DNA of 64,000 bases from Rathayibacter caricis DSM 15933 (GTDB taxonomy: Bacteria; Actinomycetota; Actinomycetes; Actinomycetales; Microbacteriaceae): the NCBI RefSeq assembly GCF_003044275.1, contig NZ_PZPL01000001.1:496001-560000 (forward strand), in the 5' to 3' direction. The position numbers and the translations under genes are program-made. This document shows, in pieces, positions 23,965-32,052 of this stretch. Each line of letters begins with the position of its first letter. Position 1 is the stretch's first letter. The notes under the pieces are model-generated. The model worked only from the letters and a program-made list of their open reading frames with translations, was not told the DNA's origin and searched no databases.

Positions 23965-25787
23965 CGCGACGCCCCTACTCCGGCGTCGACGAGCACGTCG
24001 TCCATCCCACCCTCGCGCCACTCGCGCAGCAGGCGGTGGAAGGCGATCGGGCCGGGGCTGTAGGAGGCGCCGCCGATCGAGCGGGTGCCCTCGCCGTTGT
24101 AGTACCCGGGCGTGCACTCGGCCTGGAAGGCGCGGGTGTCGGCGGCGGTCTCGTGCACGGTGCGCACCCACGCCTCCTCCGCCTCGACGCTCGGCTCGAG
24201 GTACCGCGCGCCGACCTCGCGGCCGCGGGCGATGACCGCGGCGATGTGCTCGGCCTGCTCGAGCAGGATGTGCGCGAAGTTCACCGAGTTGGCGTTCTGG
24301 ATGCCGCTGAGGTGGAACAGGTTCGGGAAGCCGTGCGACGAGAAGCCGTGCAGCGTCCGCGGGCCGCGGGCCCACGCCTCCAGGAGCGTCCGGCCGCCCC
24401 GGCCGACGACCGGCAGCGTGCCCGACATCACGCCCGAGATCCCGACCTCGAAGCCGGTCGCGAAGATCACGCAGTCGACCTCGTAGGCGGTGTCGCCGAC
24501 GACGACCTCGGTCTCGGTCATCCGCGTGATGCCGCCCGTGTCGGCCGTGTCGACGAGGCGCACGTTCGGCCGGTTGAAGGTGGGCAGGTAGGTGTCGCTG
24601 AAGCCCGGGCGCTTGCACATGTAGCGGTACCAGGGCTTGAGCGCCTCGGCGGTCGCGGGATCCTCGACGACGGAGTCGACGCGGGCGCGGAGGCGGTCCA
24701 TCGTGTCGAGGTCGGCCAGCTCGTCGCGCAGCTCGCGCTCCTCGGGCGGCAGCGACGTGTCGACCGCACCCGAGAGGATCTGCCGCTGCAGCTCGACCGT
24801 CTTCGTCCAGCCGTCCTGCACGAGCGACTCGTCCACCGGCTCGCCGGCGAGCACCGCGAGGAAGTTCTCCATCCGCTCGCGCTGCCAGCCCGGGCGCAGC
24901 GACGCGGCCCACTCGGGATCCGTCGGCCGGTTGTCGCGGACGTCGACCGTGGACGGCGTGCGCTGGAACACGATCAGCTCCCGGGCGTCCTCGCCGACGT
25001 GCGGGATCACCTGGAGGCCGGTCGCGCCGGTGCCGACGACGGCGACGCGCTTGTCGGCGAGGCCGGTCAGGCCGCCGTCGGGCGTGCCGCCGGTGTAGCC
25101 GTAGTCCCAGCGCGAGGTGTGGAAGGTGTGGCCGCGGAAGGTCTCGATGCCCGGGATCCCGGGGAGCTTGGGCTGCGTGAGGGTGCCGGAGGAGGTGACC
25201 ACGAACCGCGCGCGGAACCGGTCGCCGCGGTCGGTCTCGACGAGCCACTCCTCCGCCTCCTCGTCCCAGGTGAGCGCCGTGGCGCGGGTCTGGAAGAGCG
25301 TGTCGCGGTACAGGCCGTACTGCTCGGCGATCGCGACCGCGTGCCGGCGGATCTCCTCCCCCGGCGCGTACCGCTCGGACGGCATCCCGCCGACCTCCTC
25401 GAGCAGCGGGAGGTAGACGGACGACTCGATGTCGCAGCGCACCCCCGGGTAGCGGTTCCAGTACCAGGTGCCGCCGACGTCGCCGGCCTCGTCCATCAGG
25501 CGGAGGGAGTCGACGCCCGCCTCGCGCAGGCGGGAGGCGGTGAGCAGTCCGCCGAAGCCGGCACCGATCACGAGCGCCTCGACCCGGTCGGTCTTCGGCT
25601 CGCGCTCGGTGCGCTCGGTGTACGGGTCCTTCGCGTAGTAGCCGAACTCGCCCGCCGCGCGGCGGTACTGCGTCGCGGCATCGGGGCGGGCGCGGCGGTC
25701 GCGCTCGGCGCGGTACTTCGCGCGGGCGGCCTCGAGGCGGCGCCGGTCGTCGGCGGCGAGGGTCTCGGTCGGGATGGTGTCGGTCAT
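23961..25787 (-). CDS. Baeyer-Villiger type flavin monooxygenase
   Basis: A 608-residue FAD/NADPH monooxygenase. The FAD Rossmann site is VIGAGFGGL near residue 75, the NADPH site VVGTGATGLQ near residue 243, and between them lies the Baeyer-Villiger fingerprint FRGHTFHTSRW (FxGxxxHxxxW). Aromatic GTWYWNRYPGVRCD is typical of cyclohexanone, cyclopentadecanone and phenylacetone type enzymes; the long N-terminal extension before the FAD site fits the larger group. It converts a ketone to an ester or lactone. Downstream overlapping and nearby hydrolases could process the product. Confidence 0.93.
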   Translation of the reverse strand: MTDTIPTETLAADDRRRLEAARAKYRAERDRRARPDAATQYRRAAGEFGYYAKDPYTERTEREPKTDRVEALVIGAGFGGLLTASRLREAGVDSLRLMDEAGDVGGTWYWNRYPGVRCDIESSVYLPLLEEVGGMPSERYAPGEEIRRHAVAIAEQYGLYRDTLFQTRATALTWDEEAEEWLVETDRGDRFRARFVVTSSGTLTQPKLPGIPGIETFRGHTFHTSRWDYGYTGGTPDGGLTGLADKRVAVVGTGATGLQVIPHVGEDARELIVFQRTPSTVDVRDNRPTDPEWAASLRPGWQRERMENFLAVLAGEPVDESLVQDGWTKTVELQRQILSGAVDTSLPPEERELRDELADLDTMDRLRARVDSVVEDPATAEALKPWYRYMCKRPGFSDTYLPTFNRPNVRLVDTADTGGITRMTETEVVVGDTAYEVDCVIFATGFEVGISGVMSGTLPVVGRGGRTLLEAWARGPRTLHGFSSHGFPNLFHLSGIQNANSVNFAHILLEQAEHIAAVIARGREVGARYLEPSVEAEEAWVRTVHETAADTRAFQAECTPGYYNGEGTRSIGGASYSPGPIAFHRLLREWREGGMDDVLVDAGVGASR

Positions 25788-25919
25788 GGGCGTCTCGCTC
25801 TCGTCACGCGGATCGACGCGGCGGCGGAGCCCGGTGGCGGGACGACGGCGGGAGGTCCCGCGAGCGCCGACACGACTCCGGATCGGTTCGAGGACGACGA
25901 CGCGTCCTCGTCGAAAAGG

Positions 25920-25934
25920 TTAGCTTCGATCTAA
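25920..25934. promoter_or_regulatory. possible MarR operator between the BVMO and MarR genes
   Basis: TTAG and CTAA arms around CTTCGAT in the divergent region. The arms are short; the call rests mainly on position between a MarR gene and the monooxygenase. Confidence 0.3.
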
Positions 25935-25962
25935 GTGATTGCCCTGGGCATCGCCTGAGACC

Positions 25963-25968
25963 TACGGT
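25963..25968 (+). promoter_or_regulatory. -10 hexamer of leaderless marR
   Basis: TACGGT, then six bases, then the ATG at 25975. No ribosome-binding site is present, as expected for a leaderless message. Confidence 0.55.
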
Positions 25969-25974
25969 GGGCGG

Positions 25975-26421
25975 ATGGATCCCCGTGCCCGCGTCGTCTC
26001 GGACATCGAGGCGCTCTCGATCGCGATCACCGTGCGCTCGATCCCGCGCGTCCTCGCTCCGCTGCTGACGACCGAGCTCACGATCCAGCAGCTGAAGGCC
26101 CTGTCGGTGATCGTCACCACCGAGGAGGGGGCGACCGGCGCCGGCCTGGCCCAGAGCTTCGGGGTCTCGATGCCGTCGATGTCGAAACTCGTGGACCGGC
26201 TCGTCTCGCAGGACCTCGTCGCGCGCGAGACGGACCGGCTGGATCAGCGCGTCCGGCGGATCCACGCCACCAACCTCGGCCGCGCCGTGGTCCGCGAGCT
26301 GATGGCCGCCCGCCCCGAACTCGGCGAGGACGTGCTGTCGCGCCTGTCGCTCGACGAGCTCGAGGCGCTCGAGACCGGGCTGCGCGCGATCAGCCGCGAG
26401 CTGCGGAACGCCCGCGACTGA
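25975..26421 (+). CDS. MarR-family transcriptional regulator
   Basis: A 148-residue winged-helix regulator: helix-turn-helix GLAQSFGVSMPSMSKLVDRLVSQDLVAR near residues 58-85, wing DRLDQRVRRIHAT, and dimerisation helices at both ends. It is divergent from the BVMO gene and convergent with an SDR gene, so it is the likely local regulator, perhaps sensing the ketone or a product. The message looks leaderless. Confidence 0.88.
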   Translation: MDPRARVVSDIEALSIAITVRSIPRVLAPLLTTELTIQQLKALSVIVTTEEGATGAGLAQSFGVSMPSMSKLVDRLVSQDLVARETDRLDQRVRRIHATNLGRAVVRELMAARPELGEDVLSRLSLDELEALETGLRAISRELRNARD

Positions 26422-26433
26422 TCGCGCCGACTA

Positions 26434-27426
26434 CTACTGCACCGACCAGCCGCCGTCGGAGGCGAGGATCACGCCGTTGACGTTCGCGGAGTCGTCGCTG
26501 AGCAGCCAGGTGATCGACGCGGCCATCGTGTCGGCCTCGACCACCGGCGGGATCAGGGCCATGAACGGAGCGAGGCGCTCGCGCGCGAAGTCGGACGACA
26601 TCGCGCCGTCCATCGCCGTGGCCGTCGGCCCGGGAGCCACAGCGTTCGTCCGGACGCCGGACGGGCCGTAGAGGAACGCCGCCGACTTCGTGATGCCGAC
26701 GACCGCGTGCTTGGACGCCGTGTAGGCGGTGCCGGCCGCGTTGCCGCGCAGCGACGCCTCCGAGGCGATGTTGACGATCGCCCCGCGACCGGCGGCGAGC
26801 ATCGCCGGCAGCACAGCGCGGCTCAGCGCGAAGGTGCCGTCGACGTTCACCGAGAACACCCGGCGCCAGAGCGCGTCCTCCGCCTCGTGCAGCGGAGTCA
26901 TGGCGTCCATGATCCCGGCGATGTTCGCGAGGCCGTCGATCCGCTCGCCCGCCGCGGACACGATCGAGGCGACGCCCTCGGACGAGGTGATGTCGGCGAC
27001 GACCGTCACGACCGAGCCCTCCGGCGACGCCGCGGCGAGGGCCTCGACGCCGGTCGGCACGACGTCGACCGCGATCACGCGGGCGCCCTCGCGCACCAGG
27101 CGGCGGGCGGTCGCCCGGCCGATGCCGGAGCCCGCGCCGGTGACGACGACCGTCTTGCCGGTGAACCGGCCGGAGCCGTCCTGCGACTCCTCCTCCGTCT
27201 CCTCGGGCGGGATCACTCCGCCGTTCGCCTGCTTCACGAGCGTGTCGACGAGCTCCTGCGGGAACACGCCACCGCCCAGCTCGACCATCGCGCGCAGCGA
27301 CAGTCTCGCCGCGGGGCGCAGCGCCTCCTCCGTCTGGCCGCCCTGGGCGAGGATCCCGCGGAGGATCGGACCGCCGACGGCGTCGTCGAGCCACTCCTGC
27401 AGCGTGTTCTTGGAGGTGAGGGTCAT
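26434..27426 (-). CDS. SDR-family dehydrogenase with an N-terminal helical extension
   Basis: A 330-residue protein. Residues 1-85 are a mostly helical extension (TLQEWLDDAVGGPILRGIL, then LVDTLVKQANGGVIPPEE) absent from ordinary SDRs. From residue 90 comes a full SDR: TGAGSGIGRA, NIAGI, catalytic YTASKHA with the serine in NIASEAS, and NGVILASDGGW at the end. It probably oxidises a secondary alcohol to the ketone used by the monooxygenase. The ATG follows AAGGAG, and a 15-bp palindrome precedes it at 27467-27481. Confidence 0.87.
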   Translation of the reverse strand: MTLTSKNTLQEWLDDAVGGPILRGILAQGGQTEEALRPAARLSLRAMVELGGGVFPQELVDTLVKQANGGVIPPEETEEESQDGSGRFTGKTVVVTGAGSGIGRATARRLVREGARVIAVDVVPTGVEALAAASPEGSVVTVVADITSSEGVASIVSAAGERIDGLANIAGIMDAMTPLHEAEDALWRRVFSVNVDGTFALSRAVLPAMLAAGRGAIVNIASEASLRGNAAGTAYTASKHAVVGITKSAAFLYGPSGVRTNAVAPGPTATAMDGAMSSDFARERLAPFMALIPPVVEADTMAASITWLLSDDSANVNGVILASDGGWSVQ

Positions 27427-27466
27427 GGGGTCTCCTTCGATCGGGGGTGATAGTGAATATCCCACC

Positions 27467-27481
27467 TGAGACTGAGTCTCA
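27467..27481. promoter_or_regulatory. TetR-type operator candidate upstream of the SDR gene
   Basis: TGAGACT-G-AGTCTCA, a perfect 15-bp palindrome 41 bases before the SDR start. Size and symmetry suit a TetR-family dimer; a TetR gene lies at 28033. The site was not seen again in the window. Confidence 0.55.
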
Positions 27482-27564
27482 CCCGCATATCCCCTCCGTC
27501 GGCCTCGCCGCTCCGAAGCACTCCTGGCGGGCGCTCCGGCCCGCCGCCTCCGGAAGGACCCCGC

Positions 27565-27987
27565 ATGCCCATCCCCGCCGTCGACTACGCCCACATCCGC
27601 CTCACCGTCCGCGACATCGCCGTCTCGCGCGCGTTCTACGACTCCGTCTTCGGCTTCGACATCGCCTTCGAGGCGCCGCCCGCCGATGCGCCCGCCGAGG
27701 TGCAGGAGCAGCTGGCCTTCCTCTTCGGCGGAGTGATCTACTCCTTCCCCGGCGGACTGCTGGGCCTGCGCCCCGTGGCCGCGGCGGGCGACCGCTTCGA
27801 CGAGGACCGCGTAGGGCTGGACCACCTCAGCTTCACCGTCGCCGGGCCGGACGAGCTGCGGGCCTCCGTCGCCGTCCTCGACGAGCTCGGCATCGCGCAC
27901 GAGCCCGTCAAGGACACCGGGCCGCTGAGCATCCTCGAGTTCCGCGACCCCGACGGCATCGCGCTCGAGATCTCGGCCGCGAACTGA
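27565..27987 (+). CDS. VOC-superfamily (glyoxalase/dioxygenase-like) protein
   Basis: A 140-residue two-module VOC protein: HIRLTVRDIAVSRAFYDSVFGFD at the N-terminus and VGLDHLSFTVAGPDEL plus ILEFRDPDGIALEIS in the second module. H10 and H94-type positions with the late E could bind a metal. The family includes glyoxalases, dioxygenases and resistance proteins; the reaction cannot be told. The ATG follows GGAAGGAC. Confidence 0.8.
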   Translation: MPIPAVDYAHIRLTVRDIAVSRAFYDSVFGFDIAFEAPPADAPAEVQEQLAFLFGGVIYSFPGGLLGLRPVAAAGDRFDEDRVGLDHLSFTVAGPDELRASVAVLDELGIAHEPVKDTGPLSILEFRDPDGIALEISAAN

Positions 27988-28020
27988 GCCGGGCCGGGGA
28001 GCCGGGACGCCACCGGCTCC

Positions 28021-28026
28021 TAGGCT
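28021..28026 (+). promoter_or_regulatory. -10 hexamer of leaderless tetR
   Basis: TAGGCT, six bases, then the ATG at 28033. Confidence 0.55.
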
Positions 28027-28032
28027 GACCGC

Positions 28033-28608
28033 ATGACCGCACCGCTCCGCGACCGCACCCGCGCCCTGCTGCGGGCGGAACTCGCCGACGCGGTGCTCGC
28101 CGTGTTCCTCGAACGCGGCTACTCCGCGGTGACGGTGGAGGAGGCCGCGCGCGAGGCCGGCGTCTCGCGTGCGACCTTCTTCCGCTACTTCCGCAGCAAG
28201 GAGGACGTGGTCGTGGCCGCCGTCGACGGCGACCGGGTCGACTACGCGGCACCGGTGCTCGCGCTGCCCGCCGGGGCCGCACTGTCCGGCTGGGAGCTGG
28301 TGCGCGCCTCCGTGGAGCCGGTCGTCGCCGTCGCGACCCGCGCGCCCGACGTCTACCGGGCGCGGCTGCGGCTGATCTCGAGCGAGTTCGCGCTGAAGGC
28401 GCGCCTGCGCGAGCGCCGGGCCGAGGGAGCCGAGGCGCTGGCCGACGCGCTCGTCGCGCGGGGCGTCGTGCCGCTCACCGCGCGAGTGCTGGCCGCCGCC
28501 GGCCTCGCCGCGGTCGACGTGGTGTGGGAGGAGTGGGCCGCGCACGAGGACGCCGACTTCCGCACGATGGTCGACGAGGCGTTCGCGCGGCTGACCAGCG
28601 GAGGGTGA
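28033..28608 (+). CDS. TetR-family transcriptional regulator
   Basis: A 191-residue regulator: N-terminal DNA-binding domain with TVEEAAREAGVSRATFFRYFRSKEDVV at about residues 36-62, then a helical ligand domain with AFALRAR-like segment FALKARLRERRAEGAEAL. The C-terminus is the TetR_C type common in Actinobacteria. Message leaderless. Target unknown; the palindrome at 27467-27481 is a nearby candidate. Confidence 0.9.
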   Translation: MTAPLRDRTRALLRAELADAVLAVFLERGYSAVTVEEAAREAGVSRATFFRYFRSKEDVVVAAVDGDRVDYAAPVLALPAGAALSGWELVRASVEPVVAVATRAPDVYRARLRLISSEFALKARLRERRAEGAEALADALVARGVVPLTARVLAAAGLAAVDVVWEEWAAHEDADFRTMVDEAFARLTSGG

Positions 28609-28640
28609 CCCGGCCGCCTCCGACGGACCACACTGATGGC

Positions 28641-28997
28641 ATGACCGCGACGTCGATGATCGACCCCTCCGTCCCTCCCTCCGGCGCGGGCTGCGTCGAG
28701 TGCGACCGCACCGGAGCGTGGTGGGTGCACCTGCGCCGCTGCGCGCTCTGCGGGCACATCGGCTGCTGCGACGACTCGCCGAACCGCCACGCGACCGCGC
28801 ACTACGAGACGACCGGGCACGCGGTCATCCGCAGCTTCGAGCCCGGCGAGGACTGGTTCTGGGACTACCGCACCGGCGACTACGCCGACGGGCCCCGCCT
28901 CGCCGACCCGCAGGAGCACCCGCTCGACCAGACCGCGCCCGGCCCGGCGGACAGGCTGCCGGCGGACTGGCGCGAGCAGCTGGACGCCGGGCGCTAG
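28641..28997 (+). CDS. UBP-type zinc finger protein
   Basis: A 118-residue protein with a ubiquitin-protease-type zinc finger: C-x2-C (CVEC), then CALC, GCCDDSPNRHATAHYETTGHAVIRSFEPGEDWFW, with cysteines and histidines placed to bind two or three zinc ions. Bacterial stand-alone copies have no known function; binding of a C-terminal peptide tail is the eukaryotic role. It follows the TetR gene by 32 bases on the same strand. Confidence 0.85.
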   Translation: MTATSMIDPSVPPSGAGCVECDRTGAWWVHLRRCALCGHIGCCDDSPNRHATAHYETTGHAVIRSFEPGEDWFWDYRTGDYADGPRLADPQEHPLDQTAPGPADRLPADWREQLDAGR

Positions 28998-29219
28998 CGG
29001 CGACGAAGGCGCTCCGCCGAGCCGGGACTCCGTGTCGCTCCGGCGGGAATCGACGGGCGGCCCGGCGTCGTCCGGCGATACGCTCGTGCTCGACGCCTCG
29101 ATCTCAGGGGCTGAGCCGACACCCCGTCCTCCTCGACGATCCGGGACCGCAGTGGGTCCGACTCCTCTCCACTGCGGCACCGAGCCCTCGCCCAGACAGC
29201 CCGGAAGGCCCGCCACCTC

Positions 29220-30920
29220 ATGGACGACTCCCGCCGCCCCCTCGCCGGGCTCTCCCGCCGCACGATGCTCACCGGATCGATCGCCGGAGTCGGCACCGCC
29301 CTGGCGTACGCCTCCCCCGCCGCCGCGGCGGCCGATCCTGCCGAACCGACCGCGCCCGGAGCGGGGACGTACGAGAACGGGTCGCCGCACATCACGACCA
29401 CCGGTACCTGGACGACGCTCTCCTCCCCGGCCGACAGTGGAGGAAGCATCAGCTACTCCACCTCGACCCGCGCCTCCGCAGCCCTCACCTTCACCGGCAC
29501 CTCCGTCAGCTGGATCAGCCGCAGAACCCCCTCCTCCGGCACCAACGAGGTCTGGATCGACGACGAACTCGTCGCCACCGTGGACCGCTACAGCCCCGCC
29601 ACCCGCGCGAAGCAGACCGTGTGGAGCAGCGGCACCCTCCCCGCCGGCACCCACACCATCACCCTCAAGCGCGGCTCCACCAAGAACCCCGCCGCCACCG
29701 GATCCACGATCATCCTCGACGCCTTCGTCGTCACCGACACCCCCGAGCCGACGACTCCGCCCGGAGCGGGGACGTACGAGCACGGGTCGCCGCACATCAC
29801 GACCACCGGCTCCTGGACGACGCTCTCCTCCCCGGCCGACAGTGGAGGAAGCATCAGCTACTCCACTTCGACCGGCGCCTCGGCGGCGCTCACGTTCACC
29901 GGCACCTCCGTCAGCTGGATCAGCCGCAGGACCCCCTCCTCCGGCACCAACGAGGTCTGGATCGACGACGAACTCGTCGCCACCGTGGACCGCTACAGCC
30001 CCGCCACCCGCGCGAAGCAGACCGTGTGGAGCAGCGGCACCCTCCCCGCCGGCACCCACACCATCACCCTCAAGCGCGGCTCCACCAAGAACCCCGCCGC
30101 CACCGGGTCCACGATCATCCTCGACGCCTTCGTCGTCGACGACACCCCCGCGCCCCCGCAGACCCCGGTCCCTGCGCCGATCGCCGACTGGTCGTTCACC
30201 GAGAGCGCGGCACCCTACGCGTCAGCGGTGGCGGGCGCGCCCGCGCTCCTCCAGGGCGCGAGCTCGACCGCGACGCGGATCTCGACGCCCTTCGGCGGCG
30301 GAGTGCGATTCAACGGCACCGCCGACTTCCTCGTGGTCCCGAAATCGGACATCGGTGTGCTCAACGTCGGCGCCTCGACCGGCGCGGTGACGGTCGCCGC
30401 CTGGGTGCTCAGCACCGACTCCAACAACGCCAACATCGCCGGGATCTGGGAGGAGTCGGCCGTCGGCCCCCTGCGCTCCTACGCCCTCTTCAACGACCTC
30501 CCCGATTACGGCGGCGACGACATGGTCTGCATGGAGGTGTCGAAGCAGGGCGGTCCGACTCCCGGTTACCCGTTCTCGATCGACTACTCGTCCGAACCGC
30601 GGAAGATGACGCGCGGGGTGTGGGAGCTGCACGTCGGCACCTACGACGGCGAACTCGCGATCGCCTACCTGAACGGCGAGTCGACCTCCTACCCGAGCTA
30701 CACCGACAAGCAGGGCGCGACCTACGCGAAGAACCCGTACGTCTACCCCGACGGCCTCAACGCGGCTCCCGGCGACTTCATGGTCGGCGCGGTCGGCCGC
30801 GACGGCAAGCTGATCAACCTGCACAAGGGCAGCATCGCGCGTCTGCGCGTCTGGGACCGGGCCCTCACGGCCGACGAGGTGCGCGCCCTGCACGCGGCGG
30901 AGCGGGCCGACCTGGGGTAG
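29220..30920 (+). CDS. Tat-exported protein with duplicated module and LamG-like domain
   Basis: A 566-residue secreted protein. The N-terminus GLSRRTMLTGSIAGVGTALAYASPAAAAA is a Tat signal with a twin arginine at 14-15. Two nearly identical modules of 135 residues follow (about residues 46-176 and 181-311), each with ENGSPHITTTG or EHGSPHITTTG, the WTTLSSPADSGGSI and AVDRYSPATRAKQTVW-like strands: a carbohydrate-binding-like beta sandwich. The C-terminal part (about 325-560) looks like a concanavalin/LamG fold (FNGTADFLVVP, VAAWVLS, RVWDRALTADEVRAL). It may bind glycans on surfaces. No catalytic motif was recognised. Confidence 0.8.
   Translation: MDDSRRPLAGLSRRTMLTGSIAGVGTALAYASPAAAAADPAEPTAPGAGTYENGSPHITTTGTWTTLSSPADSGGSISYSTSTRASAALTFTGTSVSWISRRTPSSGTNEVWIDDELVATVDRYSPATRAKQTVWSSGTLPAGTHTITLKRGSTKNPAATGSTIILDAFVVTDTPEPTTPPGAGTYEHGSPHITTTGSWTTLSSPADSGGSISYSTSTGASAALTFTGTSVSWISRRTPSSGTNEVWIDDELVATVDRYSPATRAKQTVWSSGTLPAGTHTITLKRGSTKNPAATGSTIILDAFVVDDTPAPPQTPVPAPIADWSFTESAAPYASAVAGAPALLQGASSTATRISTPFGGGVRFNGTADFLVVPKSDIGVLNVGASTGAVTVAAWVLSTDSNNANIAGIWEESAVGPLRSYALFNDLPDYGGDDMVCMEVSKQGGPTPGYPFSIDYSSEPRKMTRGVWELHVGTYDGELAIAYLNGESTSYPSYTDKQGATYAKNPYVYPDGLNAAPGDFMVGAVGRDGKLINLHKGSIARLRVWDRALTADEVRALHAAERADLG
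29358..30150 (+). repeat. 405-bp in-frame tandem duplication
   Basis: The block from GGAGCGGGGACGTACGAG (29358) recurs at 29763 with only scattered changes over about 385 bases. The near identity at the DNA level means a recent duplication or ongoing gene conversion. Confidence 0.9.
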
Positions 30921-30927
30921 CACCCAC

Positions 30928-30975
30928 TCCTCGAGAATCGTCGTACTCGAGCTCGAGTACGACGATTCTCGAGGA
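30928..30975. repeat. 48-bp perfect palindrome
   Basis: Two 24-base arms with no loop, made of TCCTCGAGAATCGTCGTACT plus CGAG and its exact complement. It lies 8 bases after the stop of the secreted protein gene and 31 bases before the next gene. It lacks a T run but could end transcription from both sides. Confidence 0.9.
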
Positions 30976-31006
30976 CTGGAGCGGCCCGAGGTGGCACGCT
31001 CGACGC

Positions 31007-31438
31007 ATGAGCGCGCAGAAGACCGGCCCCACCGACGCGAGCGTCGACGAGTTCCTCGCCGCGGCCGTTCCGGCACGCCGCCGAGAGGACGGAGTCGCGC
31101 TCGCCGCGCTCTTCCGCGAGGTCACGGGTGCGGAGCCGGTGATGTGGGGGCCGTCGATGGTCGGCTTCGGCAGCTACCGCTACGTGTCCCCCTCCGATCC
31201 GCGCCGCACCGGCGTCTGGCCGAAGACGGCGTTCTCGCCGCGCAAGGCGCAGCTCTCGCTCTACGGCCTCAAGGACCTGCCCGAGGGAGCCTCGCTGCTG
31301 CCCGAGCTCGGCCGGTACACCGAGGGAGCCGGCTGCGTCTACGTGCGCACCCTCGACGACGTCGACCTCGACGTGCTGCGCCGCCTCGTCGCGATCGCCT
31401 TCTCCCGGAGCGACGACCCCGCGGGTCCCGCCCGCTGA
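31007..31438 (+). CDS. DUF1801-type protein
   Basis: A 143-residue protein with the DUF1801 pattern: VDEFLAAAVPARRREDGVALAALFREVTGAEPVMWGPSMVGFGSYRY, then SPRKAQLSLYGL and the C-terminal VDLDVLRRLVAIAF. The fold is YdhG-like; function unknown. The ATG has CACGCT plus six bases in front, again a leaderless arrangement. Confidence 0.82.
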   Translation: MSAQKTGPTDASVDEFLAAAVPARRREDGVALAALFREVTGAEPVMWGPSMVGFGSYRYVSPSDPRRTGVWPKTAFSPRKAQLSLYGLKDLPEGASLLPELGRYTEGAGCVYVRTLDDVDLDVLRRLVAIAFSRSDDPAGPAR

Positions 31439-31594
31439 CACCGACGGATCACCCGCCTCGTCCATCCGGCGCGACACCTGTCGTGCGGACGGATGACGCC
31501 GGTGGGTCCCCGGGGACGACGACACGGCGCTCGGATCCGGGGATCGTGGAACAGGTCGGATCGCACCCTGCGCTCCGCACCCGAGGAGGATCCG

Positions 31595-31855
31595 ATGTCG
31601 ATCGCCACCGCTCCCGTCAGCACCGCAGAGGTCGGCCCCGCGCCCGGCCCCTCCGCCGTTCCCGCCGTGCGCATGCCGACCGCCGTCGCGACGACCGTCT
31701 CGCAGCACCGTCTCCGCCGGATCGCCACCGCTCCCCTGCGCGGTGCCCTCTCGGTCGTGTTCGTGGCGTCCGTCGTGGCCGGGACCCTCTTCCAGGGAGT
31801 CGGCTACCTCAGCAACGTCGGCCTCCGCGCTCTCGACGAGCCGCACTCGCTCTGA
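31595..31855 (+). CDS. small single-helix membrane protein, unknown
   Basis: 86 residues. A Pro/Ala/Val-rich N-terminus is followed by RLRRIATAPLRGALSVVFVASVVAGTLFQGVGYLSNVGL with one likely membrane helix near residues 50-70. GAGGAGG precedes the ATG by five bases, a convincing ribosome site. No family is recognised. It is followed by another small gene on the same strand. Confidence 0.6.
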   Translation: MSIATAPVSTAEVGPAPGPSAVPAVRMPTAVATTVSQHRLRRIATAPLRGALSVVFVASVVAGTLFQGVGYLSNVGLRALDEPHSL

Positions 31856-31893
31856 CTCCGCATCCGCACCCGCACCGACCTGGAAGGCCTCCC

Positions 31894-32025
31894 ATGCTCT
31901 CGACCGACTCCGCCCGCCCCGGTTCCGCCCTCGCCCTCCTCGGGTCCGCCGCTCTTCCGTTGACCGTCATCGAGCTCGGTGACAGCGTCGACTTCTACCT
32001 CGCCACCGTCGGCCACCGTTCCTGA
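31894..32025 (+). CDS. small hydrophobic peptide, unknown
   Basis: 43 residues with a central hydrophobic stretch ALALLGSAALPLTVIEL. GGAAGG precedes the ATG. It follows the 86-residue membrane protein by 38 bases and may be co-expressed with it. The small size makes the call uncertain. Confidence 0.45.
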   Translation: MLSTDSARPGSALALLGSAALPLTVIELGDSVDFYLATVGHRS

Positions 32026-32052
32026 GTCGGCGGACCCCGCACGGTCGCCCGC

